Below, piece by piece: positions 47,651-56,044 of a stretch of 64,000 bases of DNA. Each line of letters begins with the position of its first letter. The first letter of the stretch is position 1. The DNA is taken from assembly GCF_027947575.1 (NCBI RefSeq), contig NZ_CP116256.1, positions 2,356,001-2,420,000 on the forward strand, given 5' to 3'. The notes under the pieces were generated by a model, which saw only the letters and a program-made list of their open reading frames with translations, did no database searches and was not told the origin of the DNA. Source of the stretch: Streptomyces rubrogriseus (GTDB taxonomy: Bacteria; Actinomycetota; Actinomycetes; Streptomycetales; Streptomycetaceae). A program made the position numbers and the translations under genes.

Positions 47651-48727
47651 TCAGACGGCGGCCGGGGCCGCGCCGAAGTCCAGCAGCACCTTGCAGGACC
47701 GGCTCCGGTCCGCGGCCAGCTCGAACGCCGATACCGCGTCCCGCACCGGCACCACCGCACTGACCAGCGCGTCGAACGCGGGCTCGGCCGCGAGCAGGCG
47801 CAGCGCGTCGTCGAACTCGCCGTCGAAGCGGAACGCCCCGCGCAGCTCGATCTCCCGGCTCACCAGCAGGTTCCCGGCGAAGGGGCTCTGCCCCGGGGGC
47901 AGCATGCCGAGCTGGACGACCACACCGCCGCGCCGCACCAGCCGCAGGCAGGTGTCGAGGCCCGCGGCCACCCCGGAGGCCTCGACGGCGGTGTCCACCT
48001 CCACCGGCCAACCGGCGTCGTCCGGGTCGTCGGCCCGTACGAGGGTGTCGGCGCCGGCGGCCCGCGCGTACTCCAGGGCCGCGGGCAGCAGGTCCGTCAC
48101 GGTCACGTGGGCCGCGCCCGCCGCCTTCGCCGCCGCGACCACCAGGCAGCCGATCGGCCCGGCACCGGTGACCAGCACGTGCCGGCCGGCCGGATCACCG
48201 GCCCGGCGTACGGCGTGCAGCGCGACGGAGAGCGGCTCCGCGAGGGCGGCGCGGCGCGGGTCCAGCCCGGCCGGGAGCGGGCGCAGCTGTCCGGCGGGGA
48301 CCACGATCCGCGCCGCGAAGCCGCCCTGGACGTGCGGGAAGCGGGCAGCGCTGCCCAGGTAGCGGGTGTCCCGGCAGACATTGCGCCGCCCGTCCACGCA
48401 CTCCGGGCACACCCCGCACGGGGTCGCCGGGTGCACCGCGACGGGCGTCCCGGCCGCCGGGCCCGGCGTGTCCGGGGAGCCGTACGCCACGACCGTCCCG
48501 ACCACCTCGTGCCCGAGCAGCATCGGCTCCCGCAGACGGAAGTCGCCGACCCCGCCGTGCCGCCAGTAGTGCAGGTCCGAGCCGCACACCCCGCCGTAGC
48601 GCACCGCGACCAGCGCCTCGCCCGGGCCGGGCGGCGGGACCGGTACGTCCGTCACCCGCAGGTCGCCCGCCCCGTGGATCACACAGCCCGGCACGCGTTC
48701 CTCCGGGGCCCGCTCGCCGGCGCTCAC
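47651..48727 (-). CDS. L-idonate 5-dehydrogenase-like zinc alcohol dehydrogenase
   Basis: The 358-residue MDR protein starts at GTG 48727, which overlaps the stop of the upstream SDR gene (GTGA). Catalytic zinc ligands are in GGVCGSDLHYWRHGG and LGHEVVGTVV. The structural zinc site is CGVCPECVDGRRNVC near residue 104. The cofactor motif VLVTGAGPIGCLVVAAAKAAGAAHVTVTD is near 180. The SDLHYW...GGVGDF pattern is characteristic of L-idonate dehydrogenase (IdnD), which oxidises L-idonate to 5-keto-gluconate. As the last gene of the gluconate operon it would feed the SDR reductase encoded before it. No promoter of its own is seen. Confidence 0.9.
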   Translation of the reverse strand: MSAGERAPEERVPGCVIHGAGDLRVTDVPVPPPGPGEALVAVRYGGVCGSDLHYWRHGGVGDFRLREPMLLGHEVVGTVVAYGSPDTPGPAAGTPVAVHPATPCGVCPECVDGRRNVCRDTRYLGSAARFPHVQGGFAARIVVPAGQLRPLPAGLDPRRAALAEPLSVALHAVRRAGDPAGRHVLVTGAGPIGCLVVAAAKAAGAAHVTVTDLLPAALEYARAAGADTLVRADDPDDAGWPVEVDTAVEASGVAAGLDTCLRLVRRGGVVVQLGMLPPGQSPFAGNLLVSREIELRGAFRFDGEFDDALRLLAAEPAFDALVSAVVPVRDAVSAFELAADRSRSCKVLLDFGAAPAAV

Positions 48728-49485
48728 AGCACGCTCGTCATTCCGCCGTCGACGTACAGGATCTGTCCGCCGACGAAGTCCGCGGCCGGCGAGGCGAGGA
48801 ACAGCAGCCCGCCCACCAGGTCCTCCGTACGGCCCCAGCGGCCCGCCGGGGTGCGGCCGCGCACCCAGGTGCTGAACTCCTCGTCCTCGACGAGCGGCCG
48901 GGTCAGCTCGGTCTCGATGTACCCGGGGCCGAGCCCGTTGACCTGGACGCCGTACGGGCCCCAGTCGGCGCACATGCCCTTGGTGAGCATCTTCAGCGCG
49001 CCCTTGGTGGCCGCGTAGGGCGCGATGCCCGGGCGGACCACCTCGCTCTGCAGCGAGCAGATGTTCACGATCTTGCCGTGGCCGCGTTCCGTCATCCGGC
49101 GTGCCGCCTCCCGGCCCACCAGGAAGGCGCTGGTGAGATTGGTGTCCAGGATGCGGTGCCAGTCGGCGTCCGCGAACTCCAGCAGGGGCGCCCGCAGCTG
49201 CATCCCGGCGTTGTTGACCAGGATGTCGAGCGGGCCCACCCGCTCCTCGGCCTCCGCGATCCCGGCGGTCACGGACGGACCGTCGGTCACGTCGAACACC
49301 GCCGTGTGGACCTCGCCGGGCAGTTTGGCGGCGGCCTTCGCCAGGCGGTCGCCGTCGCGCCCGTTGAGGATCACCCGGCAGCCGGCCTCCGCGAGGCCCC
49401 GGGCCAGCGCCAGCCCGATGCCCCGGCTGGAGCCGGTCACCAGGGCGGTGCGCCCGCCGATGTCGAAGAGGGGGTGGGCCGTCAT
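48724..49485 (-). CDS. SDR dehydrogenase, gluconate 5-dehydrogenase-like (IdnO type)
   Basis: The 253-residue protein (MTAHPLFDIGGRTALVTGSSRGIGLALARGLAEAG) has the NADP motif TGSSRGIG near residue 17, NNAG near 90, the catalytic Ser in CSLQSEV and the YAATK pair near 155, and ends ADFVGGQILYVDGGMTSVL. The N-terminal FDIGGRTALVTGSSRGIG string is the mark of 5-keto-D-gluconate reductases (gluconate 5-dehydrogenases). With the following L-idonate dehydrogenase it would turn L-idonate into D-gluconate for GntK. It lies 47 bp downstream of gntP in the gluconate operon. Confidence 0.91.
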   Translation of the reverse strand: MTAHPLFDIGGRTALVTGSSRGIGLALARGLAEAGCRVILNGRDGDRLAKAAAKLPGEVHTAVFDVTDGPSVTAGIAEAEERVGPLDILVNNAGMQLRAPLLEFADADWHRILDTNLTSAFLVGREAARRMTERGHGKIVNICSLQSEVVRPGIAPYAATKGALKMLTKGMCADWGPYGVQVNGLGPGYIETELTRPLVEDEEFSTWVRGRTPAGRWGRTEDLVGGLLFLASPAADFVGGQILYVDGGMTSVL

Positions 49486-49532
49486 CGTCGTACTCCTGTC
49501 CTGCTGTTCCTTCCGGCTGGTGCGTGGTGCGG

Positions 49533-50930
49533 CTATATGACCAGGGACAACAGCAGGACCAGGGCACCGGCGACCACCGAGATGATCGTCTCCATGACGG
49601 ACCAGGTCTTGATGGTCTGACCGACGTTCAGCCCGAAGTACTCCTTCACCAGCCAGAAGCCGGCGTCGTTGACGTGACTGAAGAAGAGCGAACCGGCGCC
49701 GATGGCCAGGACCAGCAGCGCGGCGTGCGTGGTCGACATGTCGGCCGCCAGCGGCGCGACCAGACCGGCCGCCGAGACGGTCGCCACCGTCGCCGAACCG
49801 GTCGCCAGCCGGATCACCACCGCGATCAGCCAGGCGAGCAGCAGCGCCGGGATCGACCAGTCCTTGGAGATGTCCAGGACCATCTGGCCCACGCCCGAGT
49901 CGATCAGCGTCTGCTTGAAGCCGCCGCCCGCGCCGACGATCAGGAGGATGCCGGCGATGGGCGCCAGCCCCTTCTCGACCAGGCCGGAGAGACGGTCCTT
50001 GCCGAACCCGGCGGGCCGCAGCAGCGTGAAGATGCCGACGAGTACCGAGACCAGCAGGGCGATCAGCGGGTTGCCGATGACGTCGAAGGTGCGCTGCACC
50101 ACGTTCTCGGGGTCGTCGATGATGATGTCGACCAGGGCCTTGAGCAGCATCAGCACGACCGGCAGCAGGATCGTGGCCAGCGTGGCGCCGAAGCTCGGAC
50201 GCTTGTCCAGCTGCTCGGAGGCGCGCTGCGGGATCATGCGGTCGGGGGCCGGGACGTCCACCCAGCGGGCCGCGTACTTCGAGAAGACCGGACCGGCGAT
50301 GATCACGGTGGGGATCGCGATCAGCACGCCCAGCGCCAGGGTCACACCGAGGTTGGCGTCCACCGCGTCGATGGCGACCAGCGGACCGGGGTGCGGCGGG
50401 ACCAGGCCGTGCATCACGGACAGACCGGCCAGCGCCGGGATGCCGATCCGCATCAGCGAGTAGTTGCCGCGCTTGGCGACCATCAGGACGACCGGGATCA
50501 GCAGCACGATGCCGACCTCGAAGAACAGCGGCAGACCGATGACCGAGGCGATCAGCACCATCGTCCACGGCATCGAACGCGGGGTCGCCTTGGCGAGGAT
50601 GGTGTCCACGATCTGGTCGGCGCCGCCGGAGTCGGCGAGCATCTTGCCGAGGATCGCACCGAGGGCGATCAGGACGCCGACGCCCGCGACGGTGGAGCCG
50701 AGCCCGGCGGTGAAGCTGGTGATGACCTTGTCCAGCGGCGCACCGGCGAACGCGCCGAGCGCCAGCGACCCGATGGTCAGCGACAGGAAGGCATGCAGCT
50801 TGAACTTGGTGATGAGCAGGACGATGACGGCGATGCCCAGGAGCACGGCGATGCCCAGCTGGGCGTGGCCCGCCGAGGTGATCGGCTCGACGGGGTCCGC
50901 TGCCAGCATCTCGACGCTGAGTCTGGTCAC
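49533..50930 (-). CDS. gntP: Gluconate permease (GntP family)
   Basis: The 465-residue protein starts at GTG 50930 behind AAGGGAACC. It has 12-14 membrane helices and GntP signatures: LLITKFKLHAFLSLTIGSLALG, GVGVLIALGAILGKMLADSGGADQIVDTI, GLPLFFEVGIVLLIPVV, VMHGLVPPHPGPLVAI, LLRPAGFGKDRLSGLVEKGLAPIAGILLIVGAGGGFKQTL and IRLATGSATVATVSAAGLVAP. The protein imports gluconate (or idonate) with protons. It sits between gntK and the two dehydrogenase genes in one operon, divergent from gntR. Confidence 0.96.
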   Translation of the reverse strand: MTRLSVEMLAADPVEPITSAGHAQLGIAVLLGIAVIVLLITKFKLHAFLSLTIGSLALGAFAGAPLDKVITSFTAGLGSTVAGVGVLIALGAILGKMLADSGGADQIVDTILAKATPRSMPWTMVLIASVIGLPLFFEVGIVLLIPVVLMVAKRGNYSLMRIGIPALAGLSVMHGLVPPHPGPLVAIDAVDANLGVTLALGVLIAIPTVIIAGPVFSKYAARWVDVPAPDRMIPQRASEQLDKRPSFGATLATILLPVVLMLLKALVDIIIDDPENVVQRTFDVIGNPLIALLVSVLVGIFTLLRPAGFGKDRLSGLVEKGLAPIAGILLIVGAGGGFKQTLIDSGVGQMVLDISKDWSIPALLLAWLIAVVIRLATGSATVATVSAAGLVAPLAADMSTTHAALLVLAIGAGSLFFSHVNDAGFWLVKEYFGLNVGQTIKTWSVMETIISVVAGALVLLLSLVI

Positions 50931-51024
50931 GGTGGTTCCCTTGCGGTGATGGGGATTCGGGGGGAGTTCGGGGCCGTGCGCGCGGAGGGCGGCACGACCC
51001 CGGGGGAGGTGGGGGGTGCGGGGG

Positions 51025-51552
51025 TTACTGGACCGGCTCGGGAAGGTCCTTCAGGGCGTCGACCGCCCGTTCGGTGATCTCCTCGGGGGCGCCGGCGACG
51101 TCCACCGCGACTCCCGCCTCGTCCGGCTGCAGCGGCTGGAGCGTGGCGAACTGGGAGTCGAGCAGGGCCGTCGGCATGAAGTGGCCCTGCCGGTGCGACA
51201 TCCGGTCCTCGATCAGCTCACGGCTGCCCGTGAGATGCACGAAGACGACACCGGGAGCGGCGGCCCGCAGCCGGTCGCGGTACGACCGCTTCAGCGCCGA
51301 ACTGCTCACCACCCCACCGAGCCCGGCACGCCCGTGCGCCCAGCCGCCGATGGCGTCCAGCCAGGGCCAGCGGTCCTCGTCGGTGAGCGGGGTGCCGGCC
51401 GTCATCTTGGCGATGTTGGCCGGAGGGTGGAAGTCGTCGCCCTCGGCGTAGGGAACGCCGAGCCGGGCCGCGAGCAGGGGACCGATGGTGGTCTTCCCGG
51501 TGCCCGCGACGCCCATGACCACGACCACGTGGGGGGTGTGCAGTTGCTGCAT
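51025..51552 (-). CDS. gntK: Gluconokinase
   Basis: The 175-residue protein from ATG 51552 (MQQLHTPHVVVVMGVAGTGKTT) has the P-loop GVAGTGKTT, then GDDFHPPANIAKMTAGTPLTDEDRWPWLDAI, the lid segment SSSALKRSYRDRLRAAAPGVVFVHL, and SHRQGHFMPTALLDSQFATLQP. These are diagnostic of small (GntK/IdnK type) gluconokinases, which make 6-phosphogluconate from gluconate and ATP. First gene of the operon, divergent from gntR. An in-frame ATG at 51600 would reach into the operator region and was rejected. Confidence 0.96.
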   Translation of the reverse strand: MQQLHTPHVVVVMGVAGTGKTTIGPLLAARLGVPYAEGDDFHPPANIAKMTAGTPLTDEDRWPWLDAIGGWAHGRAGLGGVVSSSALKRSYRDRLRAAAPGVVFVHLTGSRELIEDRMSHRQGHFMPTALLDSQFATLQPLQPDEAGVAVDVAGAPEEITERAVDALKDLPEPVQ

Positions 51553-51611
51553 CGCACTCTCGCTGTCTGCTGTCTTCGTCGACACCTGATGTCGACGCAA
51601 CTGAAACTCAT

Positions 51612-51622
51612 TAGTACGACAA
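51612..51622. promoter_or_regulatory. GntR (FadR-subfamily) operator between gntK and gntR
   Basis: TAGTACGACAA fits the FadR-type GntR consensus T-N-G-T-N3-A-C-N-A exactly and lies in the 136-bp divergent promoter region. Nearby GTCTGTGACATATAAGTCTG carries a directly repeated GTCTG that may belong to a promoter. The regulator encoded at 51689 is the expected binder, with release by gluconate. Confidence 0.75.
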
Positions 51623-51688
51623 CTTCAAGAGTCTGTGACATATAAGTCTGACTTTTTGTTCCCGTGACGTGCCCCGTACGCTGAGTGC

Positions 51689-52390
51689 ATGAGCACACCG
51701 GGCAGGGGGCTGCACGGCCGCGTACTGGACACCCTCGGCCCCGCGATCACAGCGGGCGAATACCCCGCGGGCAGCGTTCTGCGCACGGACGAACTCGCCC
51801 AGCGCTTCGAGGTCTCGCGCTCCGTGATGCGGGAAGCGGTCCGGGTGCTCGAGTCCATGCACCTCGTCGAGTCGCGCCGCCGCGTCGGCGTCACCGTCCT
51901 GCCCGAGTGCGAGTGGAACGTCTACGACCCGCAGGTCATCCGCTGGCGCCTGGCCGGCTCCGAACGCCCCCGGCAGCTGCGCTCCCTGACCGTGCTGAGG
52001 TCGGCCGTCGAACCGGTCGCGGCCGGCCTCGCCGCACGGCACGCCACCGCGGAGCAGTGCGCGGAGCTGACCGAGTGCGCGCTCGGCATGGTCGCCAACT
52101 CACGCGGTCACCGGCTCGAGGAGTACCTCTTCCACGACGTGGCCTTCCACCGCGTCATCCTCACCGCCTCCGGCAACGAGATGTTCGCCCGCCTCGGCGG
52201 CGTCGTCGCCGAGGTGCTGGCCGGCCGCACCCACCACGACGTGATGTTCGAGGACCCCGACCCGGCCGCCGTCACCCTGCACGTCCAGGTCGCCGAGGCG
52301 GTCCGCGCCCGCGACGCCGAGCGCGCGGAGCGGCTGACCCGGGAGATCACCGAGGGGGCTCTCCAGGAGCTGGACATCCTGGCGCCCTGA
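51689..52390 (+). CDS. gntR: GntR-family regulator of gluconate genes (FadR subfamily)
   Basis: The 233-residue protein (MSTPGRGLHGRVLDTLGPAITAGEYPAGSVL) has a GntR winged helix over residues 8-75 (LRTDELAQRFEVSRSVMREAVRVLESMHLVESRRRVGVTVLP) and an all-helical FCD effector domain (LTVLRSAVEPVAAGLAARHATAEQCAELTE; FHDVAFHRVILTASGNEMFARLGGVVAEVL; AVRARDAERAERLTREI). The metal/ligand-binding Asp and His positions of FCD domains are present. It is divergent from gntK. In related Streptomyces the orthologue represses gluconate genes until gluconate or gluconolactone binds. Confidence 0.94.
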   Translation: MSTPGRGLHGRVLDTLGPAITAGEYPAGSVLRTDELAQRFEVSRSVMREAVRVLESMHLVESRRRVGVTVLPECEWNVYDPQVIRWRLAGSERPRQLRSLTVLRSAVEPVAAGLAARHATAEQCAELTECALGMVANSRGHRLEEYLFHDVAFHRVILTASGNEMFARLGGVVAEVLAGRTHHDVMFEDPDPAAVTLHVQVAEAVRARDAERAERLTREITEGALQELDILAP

Positions 52391-52418
52391 GCGCCGGGGC
52401 GTCAGGGGGGAGGCGTCG

Positions 52419-52793
52419 TCAGTCGAGGAACTCCCCGTCCACGTACACCCACGCCCCGTCCACCCGCTCGAACCGGCTCCGCTCGTGCAGCGAGCCGCCG
52501 CGGTAGGACGCCCGGAACGTCACGGTCCCGGTGGCGTGGAAGGCGGAGCCGTCGGCCGTGTCCAGGATCTCCAGCCCGATCCACCGCATGCCCGGATCGA
52601 GGTCGAGCCGCGCGGGCCGGGTGCGCGGGTGCCAGGTGCGCCGCAGATAGCCCGCGTCCAGGCGTACGAAGGCGCAGTACCGCGAGCGCATCAGGGCCTC
52701 GGCGGTCGGGGCGGCGGCGGTCCCGGCGTGGAAACGGCCGCAGCACTTCTCGTACGGCTCGGGCCGCCCGCAGGGGCAGGGAGGGGTGGGCAT
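52419..52793 (-). CDS. YchJ-family (UPF0225) protein with SEC-C motif
   Basis: The 124-residue protein from ATG 52793 ([39 protein letters not shown]) begins with a SEC-C zinc motif ([14 protein letters not shown]), then the NTF2-like YchJ domain with [26 protein letters not shown] and a tail [30 protein letters not shown]. This matches UPF0225/YchJ, a family of unknown function. Length is normal. The tRNA gene follows on the same strand 68 bp upstream. Confidence 0.9.
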   Translation of the reverse strand: MPTPPCPCGRPEPYEKCCGRFHAGTAAAPTAEALMRSRYCAFVRLDAGYLRRTWHPRTRPARLDLDPGMRWIGLEILDTADGSAFHATGTVTFRASYRGGSLHERSRFERVDGAWVYVDGEFLD

Positions 52794-52860
52794 GGCGACC
52801 ACTGTAGAGGAGACACGGTGCGAGAAATGCAGAAAACCCCTGCTCAGCAGGGGTTTCAGC

Positions 52861-52948
52861 TGGTGTCCGAGGGGGGACTTGAACCCCCACGCCCGATAAA
52901 GGGCACTAGCACCTCAAGCTAGCGCGTCTGCCATTCCGCCACCCGGAC
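52861..52948 (-). tRNA. tRNA-Leu, anticodon GAG
   Basis: On the reverse strand the sequence folds as a type II tRNA. The acceptor arms are GTCCGGG (from 52948) and CTCGGAC. The anticodon stem CTAGC/GCTAG encloses loop TTGAGGT with anticodon GAG. A long variable arm contains GTGCCC/GGGCG pairing, and the T arm has GGGGGTTCAAGTCCCCC. The discriminator A and an encoded CCA (52861-52863) are present. Compared with E. coli tRNA-Leu(GAG) the layout is the same. It reads CUC and CUU codons. Confidence 0.96.
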
Positions 52949-53097
52949 AAGGTGTCTGTCGTGCGGGTCGTTTCCCGCGGCGACGACGTAAACATTACCA
53001 GGCTTTCCGGGGTGGCCGATCACCCCCTTCTTGGGTCCGGACGGCTCAGGGAGGAGGATGAGGGGGACCCACCAGCAGTGACAGCGGGAGGAACCAC

Positions 53098-54429
53098 GTG
53101 AGCGACTCGGGCACGGGCACGGCCAGGACCGTCACCGGCGAGGACGAGGTCGTCGACCTCTGCCGCGAGCTGATCCGGATCGACACCAGCAACTACGGCG
53201 ACCACTCGGGGCCGGGCGAGCGCAAGGCCGCCGAGTACGTCGCCGAGAAGCTCGCCGAGGTGGGACTGGAACCGAAGATCTTCGAGTCCCACCCCGGGCG
53301 CGCCTCCACGGTGGCCCGGATCGAGGGCGAGGACCCGTCCCGGCCCGCGCTGCTCATCCACGGCCACACCGACGTCGTCCCGGCCAACGCGGACGACTGG
53401 ACCCACCACCCCTTCTCCGGCGAGGTCGCCGACGGGTGCGTGTGGGGGCGCGGCGCCGTCGACATGAAGGACATGGACGCGATGACCCTCGCGGTCGTCC
53501 GCGACCGGCTGCGCAGCGGGCGCAAGCCCCCGCGGGACATCGTCCTCGCGTTCCTCGCCGACGAGGAGGCCGGCGGCACGTACGGCGCCCGCCACCTCGT
53601 GGACAACCACCCCGACCTGTTCGAGGGCGTCACCGAGGCGATCAGCGAGGTGGGCGGCTTCTCCTTCACCGTGAACGAGCAGCGCCGCCTCTACCTGATC
53701 CAGACGGCCGAGAAGGGCATCCACTGGATGAAGCTGACGGTGGCCGGCACCGCGGGGCACGGGTCGATGATCCACCGCGACAACGCCATCACCGAACTGT
53801 CGGAGGCCGTCGCGCGTCTGGGCCGGCACAAGTTCCCGGTCCGCGTCACCAAGACCACCCGGGCCTTCCTCGACGAACTCGGCGACGCGCTCGGCACCGA
53901 CCTCGACCCGGAGAACATGGAGGGCACGCTCGCCAAGCTCGGCGGCATCGCCAAGCTCATCGGCGCCACCCTGAGCAACACCGCCAACCCGACCCAGCTG
54001 GGCGCGGGTTACAAGGTCAACGTCATCCCCGGCGAGGCCACCGCGCACATCGACGGGCGCTACCTGCCCGGGTACGAGGAGGAGTTCCTCGCCGACGTCG
54101 ACCGCATCCTCGGACCGCACGTGCGGCGTGAGGACGTGCACGCCAACAAGGCCGTCGAGACCACCTTCGACGGAGCGCTCGTCGACGCGATGCAGTCCGC
54201 CCTGGTGGCCGAGGACCCGGCCGCGAAGGCGGTGCCCTACATGCTCTCCGGCGGAACGGACGCCAAGTCCTTCGACGAACTCGGCATCCGGGGCTTCGGC
54301 TTCGCGCCGCTCAAGCTGCCGCCGGAGCTGGACTTCGCGGGCATGTTCCACGGAGTGGACGAGCGAGTGCCGGTCGAGGGACTCCAGTTCGGCGTGCGGG
54401 TGCTCGACCGCTTCATCGACGCGTCCTGA
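53098..54429 (+). CDS. M20/M25/M40-family metallopeptidase
   Basis: The 443-residue protein starts at GTG 53098 behind GGGAGGAACC. It shows the M20 metal and catalytic residues: His in LLIHGHTDVVPAN near residue 85, Asp in VWGRGAVDMKDMDAM near 118, Glu-Glu in AFLADEEAGGTYGARHL near 152, Glu in ISEVGGFSF near 180 and the C-terminal His in AGMFHGVDERVPVEGL near 420. The dimerisation insert has VAGTAGHGSMIHRDNAITELSEA. It likely releases an amino acid or acyl group from a peptide or N-acyl amino acid in the cytoplasm. The chaplin gene chpH follows. Confidence 0.94.
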   Translation: MSDSGTGTARTVTGEDEVVDLCRELIRIDTSNYGDHSGPGERKAAEYVAEKLAEVGLEPKIFESHPGRASTVARIEGEDPSRPALLIHGHTDVVPANADDWTHHPFSGEVADGCVWGRGAVDMKDMDAMTLAVVRDRLRSGRKPPRDIVLAFLADEEAGGTYGARHLVDNHPDLFEGVTEAISEVGGFSFTVNEQRRLYLIQTAEKGIHWMKLTVAGTAGHGSMIHRDNAITELSEAVARLGRHKFPVRVTKTTRAFLDELGDALGTDLDPENMEGTLAKLGGIAKLIGATLSNTANPTQLGAGYKVNVIPGEATAHIDGRYLPGYEEEFLADVDRILGPHVRREDVHANKAVETTFDGALVDAMQSALVAEDPAAKAVPYMLSGGTDAKSFDELGIRGFGFAPLKLPPELDFAGMFHGVDERVPVEGLQFGVRVLDRFIDAS

Positions 54430-54482
54430 ATTCGCCCGTGCGTGCGGGAGGTGACCGGGGCGAGTGAATGCGCTCATAAGCT

Positions 54483-54510
54483 CGTAGCCTCATTACTCCC
54501 TCCTCGTTAC
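54483..54510 (+). promoter_or_regulatory. BldN-like promoter of chpH
   Basis: CGTAGC (54483-54488) and CGTTAC (54505-54510) are 16 bp apart. This is close to the consensus remembered for sigma-BldN promoters (CGTAAC, 16 bp, CGTTG), which drive chaplin genes during aerial growth. It lies about 50 bp before the chpH start. Confidence 0.6.
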
Positions 54511-54561
54511 AGGTGATGCGATCGGCAATTTTGGGATCGCGTTTGCCAACTAGGAGGAACA

Positions 54562-54795
54562 ATGCTCAAGAAGGTCGTCGCCGCCGCGGCAGCCACCGGT
54601 GGTCTGGTTCTCGCGGGCGCGGGCATGGCCGTCGCCGACTCCGGTGCCCAGGGTGCCGCCGTGCACTCGCCCGGCGTCCTTTCCGGCAACGTCGTTCAGG
54701 TTCCCGTGCACGTGCCGGTGAACGTCTGCGGCAACACGATCTCCGTGATCGGTCTGCTGAACCCCGCCTTCGGCAACGTCTGCATCAACAAGTGA
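54562..54795 (+). CDS. chpH: Short chaplin ChpH
   Basis: The 77-residue precursor (MLKKVVAAAAATGGLVLAG) has a Sec signal peptide cut after AVA near residue 25, leaving a single chaplin domain with the two conserved cysteines in VPVNVCGNTI and FGNVCINK and the hydrophobic HSPGVLSGN and ISVIGLLNPAFG segments. It is almost identical to the S. coelicolor ChpH sequence as remembered. Secreted chaplins assemble into amyloid-like fibrils that let aerial hyphae break surface tension. A strong ribosome site TAGGAGGAAC precedes it, a BldN-like promoter lies upstream, and a long hairpin ends its transcript. Confidence 0.97.
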   Translation: MLKKVVAAAAATGGLVLAGAGMAVADSGAQGAAVHSPGVLSGNVVQVPVHVPVNVCGNTISVIGLLNPAFGNVCINK

Positions 54796-54830
54796 CGTTG
54801 TGCCTCGCCCCGTGAGGATCTGATTCCGCC

Positions 54831-54863
54831 GGCCCCGGAGTGCACGCCATGCGCTCCGGGGCC
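54831..54863 (+). terminator. Long hairpin after chpH
   Basis: GGCCCCGGAG (54831-54840) pairs perfectly with CTCCGGGGCC (54854-54863), with TGC/GCG partly extending the stem in the loop. It separates chpH from chpC. Confidence 0.75.
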
Positions 54864-54907
54864 GACGGCCTTTCGGGGGACATTCGGGGCAGCGGGGCGA
54901 CGGCAGC

Positions 54908-54921
54908 GCCGGAATTCCGGC
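54908..54921. promoter_or_regulatory. 14-bp perfect palindrome upstream of chpC
   Basis: GCCGGAATTCCGGC is fully symmetric, 52 bp before the chpC start and in the expected promoter region. No BldN-type -35/-10 pair is clear here. Confidence 0.4.
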
Positions 54922-54973
54922 ACTCTCGGCATTCTCGGTACCACGGGACCAGGACAAGGCAGGGATTCAGGAA

Positions 54974-55744
54974 ATGCGACAGGCTACCCGCAAGGGCCTG
55001 ATGACGATGGCGGCGGCCACCGGCGTGATCGCCGCCGCGGGCGGCGCCGCCCACGCGGACTCGGGTGCGCACGGCTCGAGTTCGGGTTCGCCCGGCGTGC
55101 TGTCGGGCAACACGGTGCAGGCCCCGGTGCACGTGCCGGTGAACGTCTGCGGCAACACGGTGGACGTGGTCGGCGTCCTCAACCCGGCGATGGGCAACGC
55201 GTGCGCCAACCAGGGCGGCGGTGCCTCCGGCGGACACGCCGGGAACGGCGGACACGGAGGGTATGGCGACTCCGGGAGCGAGGGCGGGTCGCACGGCGGC
55301 TCCCACGCGGGCGGTCACGCCACGGACTCGCCGGGCGTCGGCTCCGGCAACCACGTCGAGGTGCCGATCGACGTGCCGGTGAACGTGTGCGGCAACAGCA
55401 TCGACGTCGTCGGTGCCCTCAACCCGACCACCGGCAACGACTGCGGCAACGGAGGCGGCGGGGACCACTCGACGCCCCCGGGCGACCACGAGACGCCTCC
55501 CGGAGAGCCGCACAACCCCGGCAACCCGGACACCCCGGACGAGCCCTCCGGGCCGGGCGACGAGACGCCGGGCGACTCCACGGACGGCAACCAGCCGGGC
55601 GCCCAGACCGTCGACCAGCCCCGCGGCGACGCGGCGCTCGCCGAGACCGGCAGCGACCTGCCGCTGGGCCTCGCCCTGCCGGTGGGCGCCGGCGCGCTGC
55701 TCGCGGGCACGGTGCTCTACCGCAAGGCGCGCGCCTCGGCCTGA
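54974..55744 (+). CDS. chpC: Long, sortase-anchored chaplin ChpC
   Basis: The 256-residue precursor (MRQATRKGLMTMAAATGVIAAAGGAAHAD) has a signal peptide to about residue 28, then two chaplin domains: GSPGVLSGNTVQAPVHVPVNVCGN with MGNACANQ (residues 38-78) and DSPGVGSGNHVEVPIDVPVNVCGN with TGNDCGN (118-157). A Gly/His/Ser linker joins them. A Pro/Asp-rich stalk leads to the sortase motif LAETG (222-226), a membrane helix and RKAR. Sortase therefore links it to cell-wall peptidoglycan, where it anchors the fibril layer formed by short chaplins such as ChpH. All four chaplin cysteines are intact. Confidence 0.95.
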   Translation: MRQATRKGLMTMAAATGVIAAAGGAAHADSGAHGSSSGSPGVLSGNTVQAPVHVPVNVCGNTVDVVGVLNPAMGNACANQGGGASGGHAGNGGHGGYGDSGSEGGSHGGSHAGGHATDSPGVGSGNHVEVPIDVPVNVCGNSIDVVGALNPTTGNDCGNGGGGDHSTPPGDHETPPGEPHNPGNPDTPDEPSGPGDETPGDSTDGNQPGAQTVDQPRGDAALAETGSDLPLGLALPVGAGALLAGTVLYRKARASA

Positions 55745-55808
55745 GGCGGGCGCACCGGTACACGCAGCGGGCTCCGCACCGGCGGGGCCCGCTCCGTTTC
55801 CGCCTCCG

Positions 55809-55997
55809 TCACCAGGTGGCGCGCACCTGGCGGATGATCCGCCGCCGCAACCGCACCTTGCGGCTGCCGTCGCGCAGGAGCGTCAGGCGGTACAACTCCC
55901 AGTGTCCGTACTCGGCATGGTCCGTCAGCTGACGTGCCGCCTCCTTGCGGGTGACCCCGCGCGGTAGGTACACATCGACAAATTCGTATTCCGGCAT
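55809..55997 (-). CDS. DUF5703-family small protein
   Basis: The 62-residue protein (MPEYEFVDVYLPRGVTRKEAARQLTDHAEYGHWELYRLTLLRDGSRKVRLRRRIIRQVRATW cut) is basic at its C-terminus. It matches the DUF5703 pattern found next to chaplin genes in Streptomyces. It starts 47 bp from the divergent acidic-protein gene. No function is known, and no membrane segment is present. Confidence 0.82.
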   Translation of the reverse strand: MPEYEFVDVYLPRGVTRKEAARQLTDHAEYGHWELYRLTLLRDGSRKVRLRRRIIRQVRATW

Positions 55998-56044
55998 CGA
56001 ATCTATTGTGCGGGCTGGGGCCCGGTACGGATAGCGTCTGCACT

